A stretch of DNA of 64,000 bases from Henriciella barbarensis. GTDB taxonomy: Bacteria; Pseudomonadota; Alphaproteobacteria; Caulobacterales; Hyphomonadaceae. Shown piece after piece: positions 1 through 6,678 of the stretch. The translations under genes were made by a program, and so were the position numbers. A model generated the notes under the pieces. It made no database searches, was not told the origin of the DNA, and saw nothing but the letters and a program-made list of their open reading frames with translations. The DNA is taken from the NCBI RefSeq assembly GCF_003576345.1, contig NZ_QWGB01000009.1, positions 1 to 64,000 on the forward strand, in the 5' to 3' direction. Each line of letters starts with the position of its first letter. Position 1 is the first letter of the stretch.

Positions 1-62
1 GCGAGTGCGGCAATGGCGGCAAGCAGCCGGCCACCCGCAAGGCGGTGCATCAAATTGATCAT
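1..62 (-). CDS. Partial N-terminus, probable RND efflux pump inner-membrane protein
   Basis: Only the first 20 codons are in the window; the gene runs off the left edge. The ATG at 62 is preceded by a purine-rich stretch (GGAGACC on the coding strand). The visible peptide, MINLMHRLAGGRLLAAIAAL, is a short basic N-terminus leading into a hydrophobic helix. It lies 12 bases after a CzcB-like adaptor gene on the same strand, where CzcA/CusA-type pumps normally sit in CBA operons. The pump assignment rests on this position; the visible residues alone would fit any membrane protein. Confidence 0.5.
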   Translation of the reverse strand, partial: MINLMHRLAGGRLLAAIAAL

Positions 63-74
63 TTTGCGGGTCTC

Positions 75-1286
75 CTAGTGTGCGTGGCCGTCGCCGAAAG
101 CGTCTTTTTCAAGCTGCGCTTTCAGGGTGAAGGCGCCCTCGGCAACGAATGCTTCGTCGGCCTCGACCCCGGAAATGATCTCGGTGTAGCCCCTCGCGCT
201 GTTCCCTGTGCGGACCTCGCGCGGTTCGAACCCGTCATCGGTCGGGACGAAGACGGACATCCTGTCCTCGACGCTGACAATCGCATCGGAGGGAACGCGC
301 ACGACGGGGCGCCCCTCTCCCGTGTCGATCCGCGCCGTTACGAACTGACCGGGCTTCAGCCTGTGTTCGGCATTGTCGACAATGACGCGCGCTGTTGCTG
401 TCCGGGACGCCTCGTTAATGACAGGCAGAACATTTGAAATTGTCCCTTCGGCCAGGACGCGGCCATCCTCCTGCTGGAATGTCACGGTCTGGCCTTCGCT
501 GACCTTGCCGAGATCTTCCTTGTAGACCGCGATATCGGCCCACACGACGCTATCATCAATGATGACAAAGATGGGCGCGCCGCCAGCGGATACGGTTTCT
601 CCAAGCGAAACGCTTCGCTGGATCACTTCTCCGGCCAGGGGCGCCGTGACATAGGCTTGCGCAAGCGACCCGTCCGCAGCCTCATCCAGCATGTCCAGCG
701 TGCCATGACCGATGCCGATGGCATGCAGTCTGTTTTCGGCAGCTTCCCGGCCGGCATTGGCTGCGGCGAATGCCGCACGCGCCGACTGCAGATCGGCCTC
801 GGCGGTGATTTTCTGCTCCCAGAGATTTTCCTCACGCTCAAGCTCGGCTTGCGCGAGGCGCTCGGCGCTCAGGGCATTCAGATAATCGGCCTTTAGGCCG
901 GCAAGTTCACGACTGGTCAGCCGGGCAAGCGTGGCGCCGGCTTTCACGATGTCGCCTTCGCCTGCATAGAGCTGAGCAACGGTGCCCTCGACCTGTGGCG
1001 AGACCCTTGCGACACGGTCCGCATCGAAACGGATCTCGGCCGGCAGTTCCAGCTGGCCCGAAACCGCTCCTGTTTGGGCTGGCCCGGTCCGGATACCGGC
1101 AGCTTCCGCCTCCTCGGCGGTCAGCTCGACATGATCATTGCCGTCTTCTGCATGGCTCTCATGGTCGCCCTCGCCCTCCGGGGCCGTCTGGTCTGCAGGT
1201 GGTGAAGCGGGAGCGTCATTGCCACAGGCGCCAAGATATAGAAGCGCCGAAGAAAGCAGCGCCGCATAGAACAAATTCAGTTTCAT
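75..1286 (-). CDS. Efflux RND transporter periplasmic adaptor, CzcB-like lipoprotein
   Basis: 403 residues. A lipobox (LYLGAC, Cys21) predicts a lipoprotein anchored in the inner membrane and facing the periplasm. An acidic, His-containing stretch around residues 40-55 and a GDGHAH C-terminus could bind metal. The core has the usual adaptor order: barrel-sandwich half (about 95-120), alpha-helical hairpin (about 125-195), second barrel half ('TAPLAGEVIQRSVSLGETV') and membrane-proximal beta domain with 'RVPSDAIV'. Family role: it links a metal-exporting RND pump to an outer-membrane channel. Its start overlaps the stop of the upstream TolC-like gene by 4 bases, so the two are probably translationally coupled. 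Exact metal specificity cannot be read from the sequence; Zn/Cd/Co, Pb or Cu/Ag are possible. Confidence 0.88.
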   Translation of the reverse strand: MKLNLFYAALLSSALLYLGACGNDAPASPPADQTAPEGEGDHESHAEDGNDHVELTAEEAEAAGIRTGPAQTGAVSGQLELPAEIRFDADRVARVSPQVEGTVAQLYAGEGDIVKAGATLARLTSRELAGLKADYLNALSAERLAQAELEREENLWEQKITAEADLQSARAAFAAANAGREAAENRLHAIGIGHGTLDMLDEAADGSLAQAYVTAPLAGEVIQRSVSLGETVSAGGAPIFVIIDDSVVWADIAVYKEDLGKVSEGQTVTFQQEDGRVLAEGTISNVLPVINEASRTATARVIVDNAEHRLKPGQFVTARIDTGEGRPVVRVPSDAIVSVEDRMSVFVPTDDGFEPREVRTGNSARGYTEIISGVEADEAFVAEGAFTLKAQLEKDAFGDGHAH

Positions 1287-2578
1287 TGGATCTCTCCGTC
1301 GAAGGGCGCTGCGCCAATCAGCGCACGCAGCCGCAGGGTTTGTGTAAGGAGCGCCAGCCGGGCATCGATCACGGCGGCGCGGGTTTCAATTAGGCTGCGT
1401 CTTGCATCGAGCGTGGCGGTGAGATCGAACTTGCCAACCCGGTAGCCTTCGGCGGCTGAAGCGTAGGCATCTTCGGCGAAGGGCAGGGCCTCTTCCTCAA
1501 GACGCTGCAATCGGGATTCTGCGCCCCGGATTTGCGCGGCGCGGCTCGCCTGCTCGGCTCTCAGCCTCGCTTCGATGGCCCTGGCATTCAGTTCGGCCCC
1601 TTCGGTGCGGAATTTGGCTGCCCTTGTAGCATCCTGGTTACGGTCAAAGACCGGCAATGGCAGGCTTACCCCCACGAGGAATGCACTGTCTCCGGTGTCC
1701 TCAAAGCGCCGGATGCCAGTAGAGACGGTAATATCCGGCCAGGCGCCGGCCCGCGCGCGGTCTGTCGCTGCCACCTTGGCTTCCGCACCGGCTTGAGCCG
1801 CTTGCAATTTTGGATGTTTAGCACCGTCAGGATCCGGTTCCGTACCGTAGAGCGCCAAGTGTGAAGCCTCTGCTCTCGGCAGGATGAAATCTACCTTGGC
1901 GCTGCCCCAGACCGAGGCGAGCGCCAGTGCACGGGCTTCCGCCTCGCCTTGGGCCGCATCGGCGGTGGCCTGAAGGATCGCTGCTTCGGCTTTTGCACGG
2001 GACAGCTCGGGCGGGGCTGTGGCTCCTGCGTCGACGCGACGCTCAACAATATATGCAAACTCCTCGGCCAGTTTGGCCGATGCATCTGCCACTGCGGCCA
2101 TTTCGATTGCTGCCTGCAAGTCAAGAAAGAGTTCACCCGCAAGCCGCTGGACTTCCAATCGCTGGACGTTGCACTTTGCGCTTGCAAGCGCGGCCTCGGC
2201 CCTTGCAGCTCTCTCGGACAAGCGACGTTTGCCTCCGAGTTGGAAGGTCTGTTCCAGCGCCAGCGTCGTCTCATAGGCATTAAAGCCTTCGAGACCGCCG
2301 GTGCCCGCAAAGTTCTCGGTCTCCAGGGAAACCGCCGGGTTGAGCCGCCGCCCGGCCTGGTCGGCATCGGCCGAAGCGGCTCTCGCTTCCAAGGCGGCAA
2401 TCAGGATTTCGGGCGCGGTATTGCCGGCTCGCGCAACAGCCTGTTCCAGCGTGAGCGGAGGCGTCTGATCATACTCGATCGCCCGGAGCGGGGTAGCACT
2501 GCACCCCTCGGCATAGGCTGCGCCGACCATGGCAGGCAGGCCTATTGCGGCAACAGCGCCACATAGCAGAATTTTCAT
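1283..2578 (-). CDS. TolC-family outer membrane efflux protein, CzcC-like
   Basis: 431 residues with an N-terminal signal peptide (hydrophobic up to about AYA-EG, residue 24). Two long alpha-helical repeats rich in Ala, Glu and Arg are typical of the OEP/TolC fold, e.g. 'LTLEQAVARAGNTAPEILIA' near residue 43 and 'GVSLPLPVFDRNQDATRAA' near residue 290. It would form the outer-membrane exit duct of the tripartite metal efflux complex with the adaptor encoded next and the pump gene at the window edge. The 4-base overlap with the adaptor gene supports one operon, read from the MerR-type promoter near 3,060. Confidence 0.88.
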   Translation of the reverse strand: MKILLCGAVAAIGLPAMVGAAYAEGCSATPLRAIEYDQTPPLTLEQAVARAGNTAPEILIAALEARAASADADQAGRRLNPAVSLETENFAGTGGLEGFNAYETTLALEQTFQLGGKRRLSERAARAEAALASAKCNVQRLEVQRLAGELFLDLQAAIEMAAVADASAKLAEEFAYIVERRVDAGATAPPELSRAKAEAAILQATADAAQGEAEARALALASVWGSAKVDFILPRAEASHLALYGTEPDPDGAKHPKLQAAQAGAEAKVAATDRARAGAWPDITVSTGIRRFEDTGDSAFLVGVSLPLPVFDRNQDATRAAKFRTEGAELNARAIEARLRAEQASRAAQIRGAESRLQRLEEEALPFAEDAYASAAEGYRVGKFDLTATLDARRSLIETRAAVIDARLALLTQTLRLRALIGAAPFDGEIQ

Positions 2579-2649
2579 TTTGGATGGTTTCCTCGTCCAG
2601 ATTCAACGACAGTGCAGCCGGAGCAGCACAAAGTTTTGGTGTCGTCGGT

Positions 2650-3003
2650 CTAGGCGCGGGGAGGTCGGTATAGGCCATCCGGAACGAGGCTCGCGTGGAA
2701 TGCCAAGCCCGGACGAAGCCGCTTAGTCTGAATCTCAGGCTGAATGGCGGCGCCGAAATAGCTCCCGCCGATCATGTGGACATGACAGCTGCCGCAATGA
2801 TGGGCCTTATGTTTGTGTTCGTCATGCGAGGGCTCCTCGCGGGACCCGTCCTGCGAAAGCTCGGCGTCCGCGCACATCTCTGCGCTCTGATCGCCTGTAT
2901 GCATCGTATCCACCGCCGCACTCATGGGCGCAATCACGAAAGCGACCGTCATCAACATGACGATCAATGTTCGCAAGTGCTTTATCATCCGGGGCAGGTT
3001 CAT
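2650..3003 (-). CDS. Small secreted His/Cys-containing protein heading the metal-efflux operon
   Basis: 117 residues. It has a basic N-terminus and a hydrophobic segment (about residues 11-30), consistent with export. The middle is rich in acidic residues and His ('EEPSHDEHKHKAHHCGSCH'), with a CxxC pair. Such short proteins (DUF2946-like in general appearance) are often found ahead of czcCBA or copper-efflux genes, and a periplasmic metal-binding role is plausible but unproven. It is the first gene after the MerR-type promoter at 3,044-3,074 and is about 70 bases from the TolC-like gene on the same strand. A start at the internal Met (2,988) is also possible. Confidence 0.65.
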   Translation of the reverse strand: MNLPRMIKHLRTLIVMLMTVAFVIAPMSAAVDTMHTGDQSAEMCADAELSQDGSREEPSHDEHKHKAHHCGSCHVHMIGGSYFGAAIQPEIQTKRLRPGLAFHASLVPDGLYRPPRA

Positions 3004-3043
3004 ACTGTAAACTTAGATGCGAGTGAATTATTCCAAGCCCAAT

Positions 3044-3074
3044 GCCATAGCACCTCTAGTAACTAGAGGGTCAA
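3044..3074 (-). promoter_or_regulatory. MerR-type promoter/operator of the metal-efflux operon
   Basis: On the minus strand, TTGACC (3,069-3,074) and TATGGC (3,044-3,049) are separated by 19 bases, the long spacer typical of MerR-activated promoters. The spacer carries a perfect dyad, CCTCTAG-TTA-CTAGAGG (3,053-3,069), overlapping the -35 box. It resembles, from memory, the pbr operator of Cupriavidus (a CTATAGTAACTAGAGG-type core). It reads into the gene ending at 2,650 and then the TolC/adaptor genes. A GCCCC...GGGGC hairpin (3,075-3,092) lies just upstream, after the regulator's stop. Confidence 0.75.
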
Positions 3075-3115
3075 GCCCCGTTTTGAAGGGGCACTTTCGA
3101 CCTTTTGCCCGCATG

Positions 3116-3532
3116 CTATTCACGCGGGCATTGCTCATGATGGCCCAGCGCTGCGAGCACTGAACAGTTCGCGACCTTCCCGCCCTCGCAGGCGGTAATC
3201 ATGCGTTTTAGTTCGGCTTCAAGCGCTTCTAGCTGGGTAAGCCTGCGGCGGACCTCGCCCAGCTGGCGGCGGGCGATCTGGTCGACCAGATCGCAATCCC
3301 TGCCTGGGTCAACTTGCAATGAAATCAGTTCCCGGATCGCCGCGACGGGAAAGCCTAGGTCCCTGGCGTGCCGGATGAAGCCAAGACGCTCGACAGCCGC
3401 GTCGCCATACAGTCTTTGCCCGCTCGCGCTCCGCGCCGGCTCTTCAAGTAGGTCAATCGATTCATAGTAGCGTATCGTAGTGACCTTCACCCCGGTCGCC
3501 GCAGACAGTTTGCCGATCGTCATAGAGCTCAT
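3116..3532 (-). CDS. MerR-family heavy-metal regulator, PbrR/CadR-like
   Basis: 138 residues. An N-terminal MerR winged helix ('IGKLSAATGVKVTTIRYYES', about residues 6-25) is followed by a dimerisation coiled coil and a C-terminal metal-binding loop. Cys residues sit where CadR/PbrR/ZntR-type sensors place their ligands: one at the start of the coil ('GRDCDLV'), one in 'TACEGG' and one in 'ANCSVL', plus a further Cys near the C-terminus. Likely inducers are Pb, Cd or Zn; this is inferred from the family. It lies between the two operons that carry MerR-type dyads, 70-80 bases from each, and probably controls both and itself. A start three codons later (3,523) is equally possible. Confidence 0.88.
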   Translation of the reverse strand: MSSMTIGKLSAATGVKVTTIRYYESIDLLEEPARSASGQRLYGDAAVERLGFIRHARDLGFPVAAIRELISLQVDPGRDCDLVDQIARRQLGEVRRRLTQLEALEAELKRMITACEGGKVANCSVLAALGHHEQCPRE

Positions 3533-3545
3533 GCAGTGAAACCTC

Positions 3546-3576
3546 TTGCCTCTACAGTTGCTGTAGACTGTAGGGA
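3546..3576 (+). promoter_or_regulatory. MerR-type promoter/operator of the methyltransferase-CDF operon
   Basis: TTGCCT (3,546-3,551) and TAGGGA (3,571-3,576) are separated by 19 bases. The spacer contains the perfect dyad CTACAG-TTG-CTGTAG (3,552-3,566). This is the architecture of a MerR-activated promoter, here reading rightward into the gene at 3,616. It also lies in the leader region of the divergent merR gene, so the same site could repress that gene. Confidence 0.75.
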
Positions 3577-3615
3577 ATCCTTCCTGAGCCGTAAAGAGAT
3601 CAAGGGAGCACGAAA

Positions 3616-4194
3616 ATGGCTATCAAACCTCAGATACAGTTGCTTGGTACCGCCACGGGGGCGATCTTTTTCGCCGTATTCTTGTGGTCCGCTCTCTTCC
3701 CCACGCGACGGCTCTGGCCACCCCAATCCTATTCCGGTCTGACCGCAGCCATCGTTTGGCTGGGCGACCTTGTCATTCTCGGAGCGGCCCTCTGGCTCGG
3801 AATTTCAGGATGGAGCGACATTGGTCTGTCGGACTGGGTACGCTCCGGTCCGGGGCTCGCCGCCTTCATTCTCGGCAACCTCATAATCTGGCCGGCAATG
3901 ATCCGCTTCGGGTTCAGCCAGAATTTCGGCGCCAAGGGCGAGTTGATTAAGGACGGGCTGTATCGTTATTCGCGTCATCCTCAATATATGGCGATCATCA
4001 TATCGGCCATTGGCTGGGCGCTTCTCAGCGCTTCGAACAACGTCCTTCCGGTTCTAGGGGGCGTCGTCGCGGCCGTGATTGCAGCTCCCTTCGCAGAGGA
4101 GCCCTGGCTCCAGGAAACATATGGCGACCAATACACAGCCTATCGGCGGCGCACCCCGCGCTTCATCGGACTTCCAAAGGAGACAGTTTCATGA
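3616..4194 (+). CDS. Membrane methyltransferase, isoprenylcysteine carboxyl methyltransferase (ICMT)-like
   Basis: 192 residues with about five hydrophobic segments. The C-terminal part carries the ICMT/phospholipid-methyltransferase signature: 'GLYRYSRHPQYMAI' near residue 115 and 'EEPWLQETYGDQYTAYRRR' near residue 165. These form the SAM-binding region of integral-membrane methyltransferases. The natural substrate of bacterial family members is mostly unknown. It is the first gene after a MerR-type promoter, has a good ribosome site (GGGAG about 8 bases upstream) and overlaps the next gene by 4 bases (ATGA), so it belongs with the metal-transport gene that follows. Confidence 0.8.
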   Translation: MAIKPQIQLLGTATGAIFFAVFLWSALFPTRRLWPPQSYSGLTAAIVWLGDLVILGAALWLGISGWSDIGLSDWVRSGPGLAAFILGNLIIWPAMIRFGFSQNFGAKGELIKDGLYRYSRHPQYMAIIISAIGWALLSASNNVLPVLGGVVAAVIAAPFAEEPWLQETYGDQYTAYRRRTPRFIGLPKETVS

Positions 4195-4835
4195 GCGACT
4201 GCTGTGGACAGTCATCCTTTGACGGAACATCGATATCCTATCGGCGCGCGCTTCTTGCCGTCATCGCGATCAACGCCATCATGTTCATCGTCGAGCTCTC
4301 CGCAGGTTACCTCGCCCGTTCCCAGGCCCTCAAGGCGGACGCGCTGGACTTTGGCGGCGATGCGGCAACCTATGCGATCAGCCTTGCCGTAATCGGTATG
4401 AGCGCTTCGGTGCGGGCGAAGGCCTCTCTATTCAAGGCTGGGTCGCTGGCGCTGATCGCGTTGTTCATCTTGGGATCTACCATCGCCCGTGTCTTTTCAG
4501 ACGGGTCCCCGGAGACGATCACCATGAGCATTATCGGCGGTCTGGCTCTAGCGGCCAATTTGCTGAGCGTGCTGATTCTATTGCGCTGGCGCGACGGCGA
4601 CAGCAATGTCCGCTCCGTCTGGCTCTGCTCGCGCAATGATGCGATCGGCAATGTCGGTGTTATCGCCGCAGCCGGCACCGTCGCTTTGACCGGATCGCCG
4701 TGGCCGGACCTGATTGTGGCCGCCCTACTGGCAGGCCTCTTCCTGCGTTCCTCCTGGGCCATCACACTGCAGGCCGTCGGCGAGTTAAGGCAACAGAAAT
4801 CCGGCGCCGGATGTTCGTCGGCAAAAGCCTCATGA
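4191..4835 (+). CDS. Cation diffusion facilitator (CDF) family transporter, short form
   Basis: 214 residues, six predicted membrane segments, no long cytoplasmic C-terminal domain. The TM2 motif 'KADALDFGGDAATYAIS' gives the D-x3-D metal site. The TM5 equivalent 'LCSRNDAIGNVGV' keeps the Asp but has Cys where classical zinc CDFs have His. The N-terminus has a CC pair (MSDCCGQ) that may bind metal. Family role: proton-coupled export of divalent metal from the cytoplasm. The gene overlaps both neighbours by 4 bases, so the three genes are one translationally coupled unit under the MerR-type promoter at 3,546. Confidence 0.82.
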   Translation: MSDCCGQSSFDGTSISYRRALLAVIAINAIMFIVELSAGYLARSQALKADALDFGGDAATYAISLAVIGMSASVRAKASLFKAGSLALIALFILGSTIARVFSDGSPETITMSIIGGLALAANLLSVLILLRWRDGDSNVRSVWLCSRNDAIGNVGVIAAAGTVALTGSPWPDLIVAALLAGLFLRSSWAITLQAVGELRQQKSGAGCSSAKAS

Positions 4836-5287
4836 AGCTACGTATCCCTCCCTTGGTCCAGTTCCTGTTCTGCGCCGGTTTTGGCTGGTTGGCGGCCCGT
4901 CTTTCACCGGGTCTGGATTATGATCCGAGGCTTGCCAGTCACGCAATCGCGGCAGGTCTGGCCCTGGCTGGCGCAGCAATTCTTGCGGCCGCAGTTGTCG
5001 CCTTCCTGACAGCCCGCACGACGGTCAATCCGGTCAGGCCGACCAATGCCGAGCATCTGGTCACCACCGGACTCTATCGCGTCTCGAGAAACCCGATGTA
5101 TCTCGGTTTTGCCCTAGTCCTCACCAGCCTCGCTATCTGGACCGGGAATGGTGCAGCCTTGCTCGCTCCAGTTGTATTTGTCGCCGCAATGACGGTCCTG
5201 CAAATCGAACCGGAGGAAAAGGCTCTCAAGAAAAAGTTCGGCAGTGCTTATGACGTCTATTGCCGTCGAACGCGACGATGGCTGTAG
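4832..5287 (+). CDS. Second ICMT-like membrane methyltransferase
   Basis: 151 residues from the ATG at 4,832, which overlaps the stop of the CDF gene (ATGA); an in-frame start further upstream would lie inside that gene and is rejected. Hydrophobic helices are followed by the family signature 'GLYRVSRNPMYLGFALV' (about residue 84) and a C-terminal 'EEKALKKKFGSAYDVYCRR'. It is related to, but clearly different from, the methyltransferase at 3,616. Members of this family methylate lipid or prenyl-cysteine groups in eukaryotes; substrates in bacteria are open. Context places it in a metal response. Confidence 0.8.
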   Translation: MKLRIPPLVQFLFCAGFGWLAARLSPGLDYDPRLASHAIAAGLALAGAAILAAAVVAFLTARTTVNPVRPTNAEHLVTTGLYRVSRNPMYLGFALVLTSLAIWTGNGAALLAPVVFVAAMTVLQIEPEEKALKKKFGSAYDVYCRRTRRWL

Positions 5288-5288
5288 C

Positions 5289-5580
5289 CTATCGCATTGA
5301 TGGCAGACGGCAGTCTCCGGGATCTTCGAGGGTGTTCACGTTACTGGTGATGTCTAGCCTCGCGCCAGGAATGGTCTCCTTGCGGTCGCTCGTGAACAAT
5401 AGCGCCGTCAGCCCGAACATGTACCCCATGAGATTGAGCGTGAGAGCCGCGCCAGCGATCACAAAAGGAAATCCACCATAGTCGATGGCTGTCTCTATAT
5501 TCGGACTAACGACGGCGAGCAGGATCAGAAGGTACAGGATTCAGCCAACTCCAGCATAGGCTCAAACTTGGCGGGCACAA
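5289..5580 (-). pseudogene. Decayed C-terminal fragment of a membrane transporter, possibly bile acid:sodium symporter/ACR3-like
   Basis: Reading the minus strand from about 5,540 down to the TAG at 5,289 gives an open C-terminus with two hydrophobic helices ('ETAIDYGGFPFVIAGAALTL', then 'MGYMFGLTALLF') and a polar tail. The peptide just upstream, 'HFVPAKFEPMLELAE', is in a different frame, so a frameshift separates the two, and there is no start. The pattern recalls the C-terminal half of BASS-type carriers, but the match is from memory and weak. The fragment is convergent with the methyltransferase operon and suggests past loss of a larger gene here. Confidence 0.4.
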
Positions 5581-5581
5581 A

Positions 5582-5872
5582 ATGCTGGAAATCTGGTGCG
5601 CAAATCACGCAGTCCCGTTTGCGCTTGAACCGATCACGGAATTAAGCGCCAATCGAAGCATGGCTCGATTGAAATCACCTTCTGCACTCATGGCTGATGC
5701 GACCGCCGCGCTTGAAGATGCGCACGCAGCTGCGTCCAACGCCCAGTCGCCGAAAATAGACAACGAACAATTCAAGTCGCTCGCCGAGTGTGCGGTAGCT
5801 AAGTCATTTGAAGCTATTGGCTTGGCGGAGCAGGCCTTGGCCAACCATCAAAAGTCTTCAGAAAGCGGCTGA
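5582..5872 (+). CDS. Hypothetical small protein, doubtful
   Basis: An open frame of 96 residues with no recognised domain. The second half is Ala-rich and probably helical ('ADATAALEDAHAAASNAQS', 'AKSFEAIGLAEQALANHQ'). A later Met at 5,660 would give 70 residues. No convincing ribosome site is seen. It lies in the gap between the decayed transporter and the recombinase trio. It may be a real short accessory gene or chance; the coding-like Ala/Glu helices are the only support. Confidence 0.3.
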   Translation: MLEIWCANHAVPFALEPITELSANRSMARLKSPSALMADATAALEDAHAAASNAQSPKIDNEQFKSLAECAVAKSFEAIGLAEQALANHQKSSESG

Positions 5873-6014
5873 CTTTCGGCTGGACTTCGCGCCCCAACCG
5901 AGCGTGAGTGTAGGTGCGCCGAAAACGAATTTCGGCGCGCCCGCCCCCTTCAGATGGCCGGGCCTTCAGCCAGTGGGAGCGACCGATCGCTCCTCACAAA
6001 CTGAAGGAAAACCA

Positions 6015-6254
6015 ATGACTACAACGACCAAACCGAAAACCCAGACGAAGCCGCTTACAAAACGCGAGCAGCTTGTGAACCTGCTCAACAAGAAAGACGG
6101 TGTCACGGTCAATCAGATCTCCGAAGCCCTGGACTGGCTGCCGCATACAGTGCGCGCGGCACTCACCCGAGTGCGGGCAGAAGATGGAAAGCTGGAAAAG
6201 CTCCCGCCGGCGGACGGAGACCGTTACGCACGCTACCGTCTGGATAAAGCCTGA
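6015..6254 (+). CDS. DUF3489 domain protein (small HTH-like) of the recombinase trio
   Basis: 79 residues. A Lys/Thr-rich N-terminus leads into a short winged-helix-like domain: 'KREQLVNLLNKKDGVTVNQI' followed by 'ALDWLPHTVRAALTRVR'. That arrangement, including the W-x-PHTVR motif, is the DUF3489 signature. The ATG at 6,015 follows GAAGGAAAACCA. The gene shares one base with the DUF2924 gene (TGATG), and the recombinase follows, a gene order I know from alphaproteobacterial genomes. A role as accessory or regulatory DNA-binding factor for the recombinase is inference. Confidence 0.8.
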   Translation: MTTTTKPKTQTKPLTKREQLVNLLNKKDGVTVNQISEALDWLPHTVRAALTRVRAEDGKLEKLPPADGDRYARYRLDKA

Positions 6255-6676
6255 TGGTTGCCTCTCTGCCGACCAATTTGGAGACCCTGCGGGACATGCC
6301 CCGCGGGGAGCTCCTCGTCTTATGGGAGACCGTCAGTACGGAGGCGCCTCCCAATAGAACAAGCACGCCGTTTCTCGCTCGCCTCATTGCGTATGAGGCC
6401 CAGGCTCAGAAGCACGGCGATTTAGGCAAGCGCCTGCAATCCACACTCGAGCGGATCGCCGCGGGTGACCCGCCGCCAGAAGCTGCAAAGATCGCAACGC
6501 AAGGCACCCGGCTCGTGCGGAAGTGGAATGGCGTCCAGCACTCGGTCGACGTGACAGCTGATGGAGTGATCTATCGCGGCAAAACTTTTCGGTCGCTGAG
6601 TGCGGTAGCCCGAGAGATCACTGGCGCGCGCTGGTCCGGGCCTCGCTTCTTTGGCCTGCAGCGTAAGCAGACCTGA
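6254..6676 (+). CDS. DUF2924 domain protein of the recombinase trio
   Basis: 140 residues. The layout matches DUF2924: an N-terminal helical region containing 'PFLARLIAYEAQAQKHGDL', a basic middle 'GTRLVRKWNGVQHSVDV', then 'GVIYRGKTFRSLSAVAREIT' and 'RWSGPRFFGL'. The second half looks like a small nucleic-acid-binding fold. Function is unknown; it is almost always seen directly before a serine recombinase, here 2 bases away, which suggests a recombination-directionality or DNA-binding role (inference). Confidence 0.82.
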   Translation: MVASLPTNLETLRDMPRGELLVLWETVSTEAPPNRTSTPFLARLIAYEAQAQKHGDLGKRLQSTLERIAAGDPPPEAAKIATQGTRLVRKWNGVQHSVDVTADGVIYRGKTFRSLSAVAREITGARWSGPRFFGLQRKQT

Positions 6677-6678
6677 CC

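Noticed and set aside
3075-3092. GCCCC...GGGGC hairpin after merR considered as a full terminator
   Set aside because: No run of T residues follows on the minus strand, so it was only mentioned as part of the promoter context.
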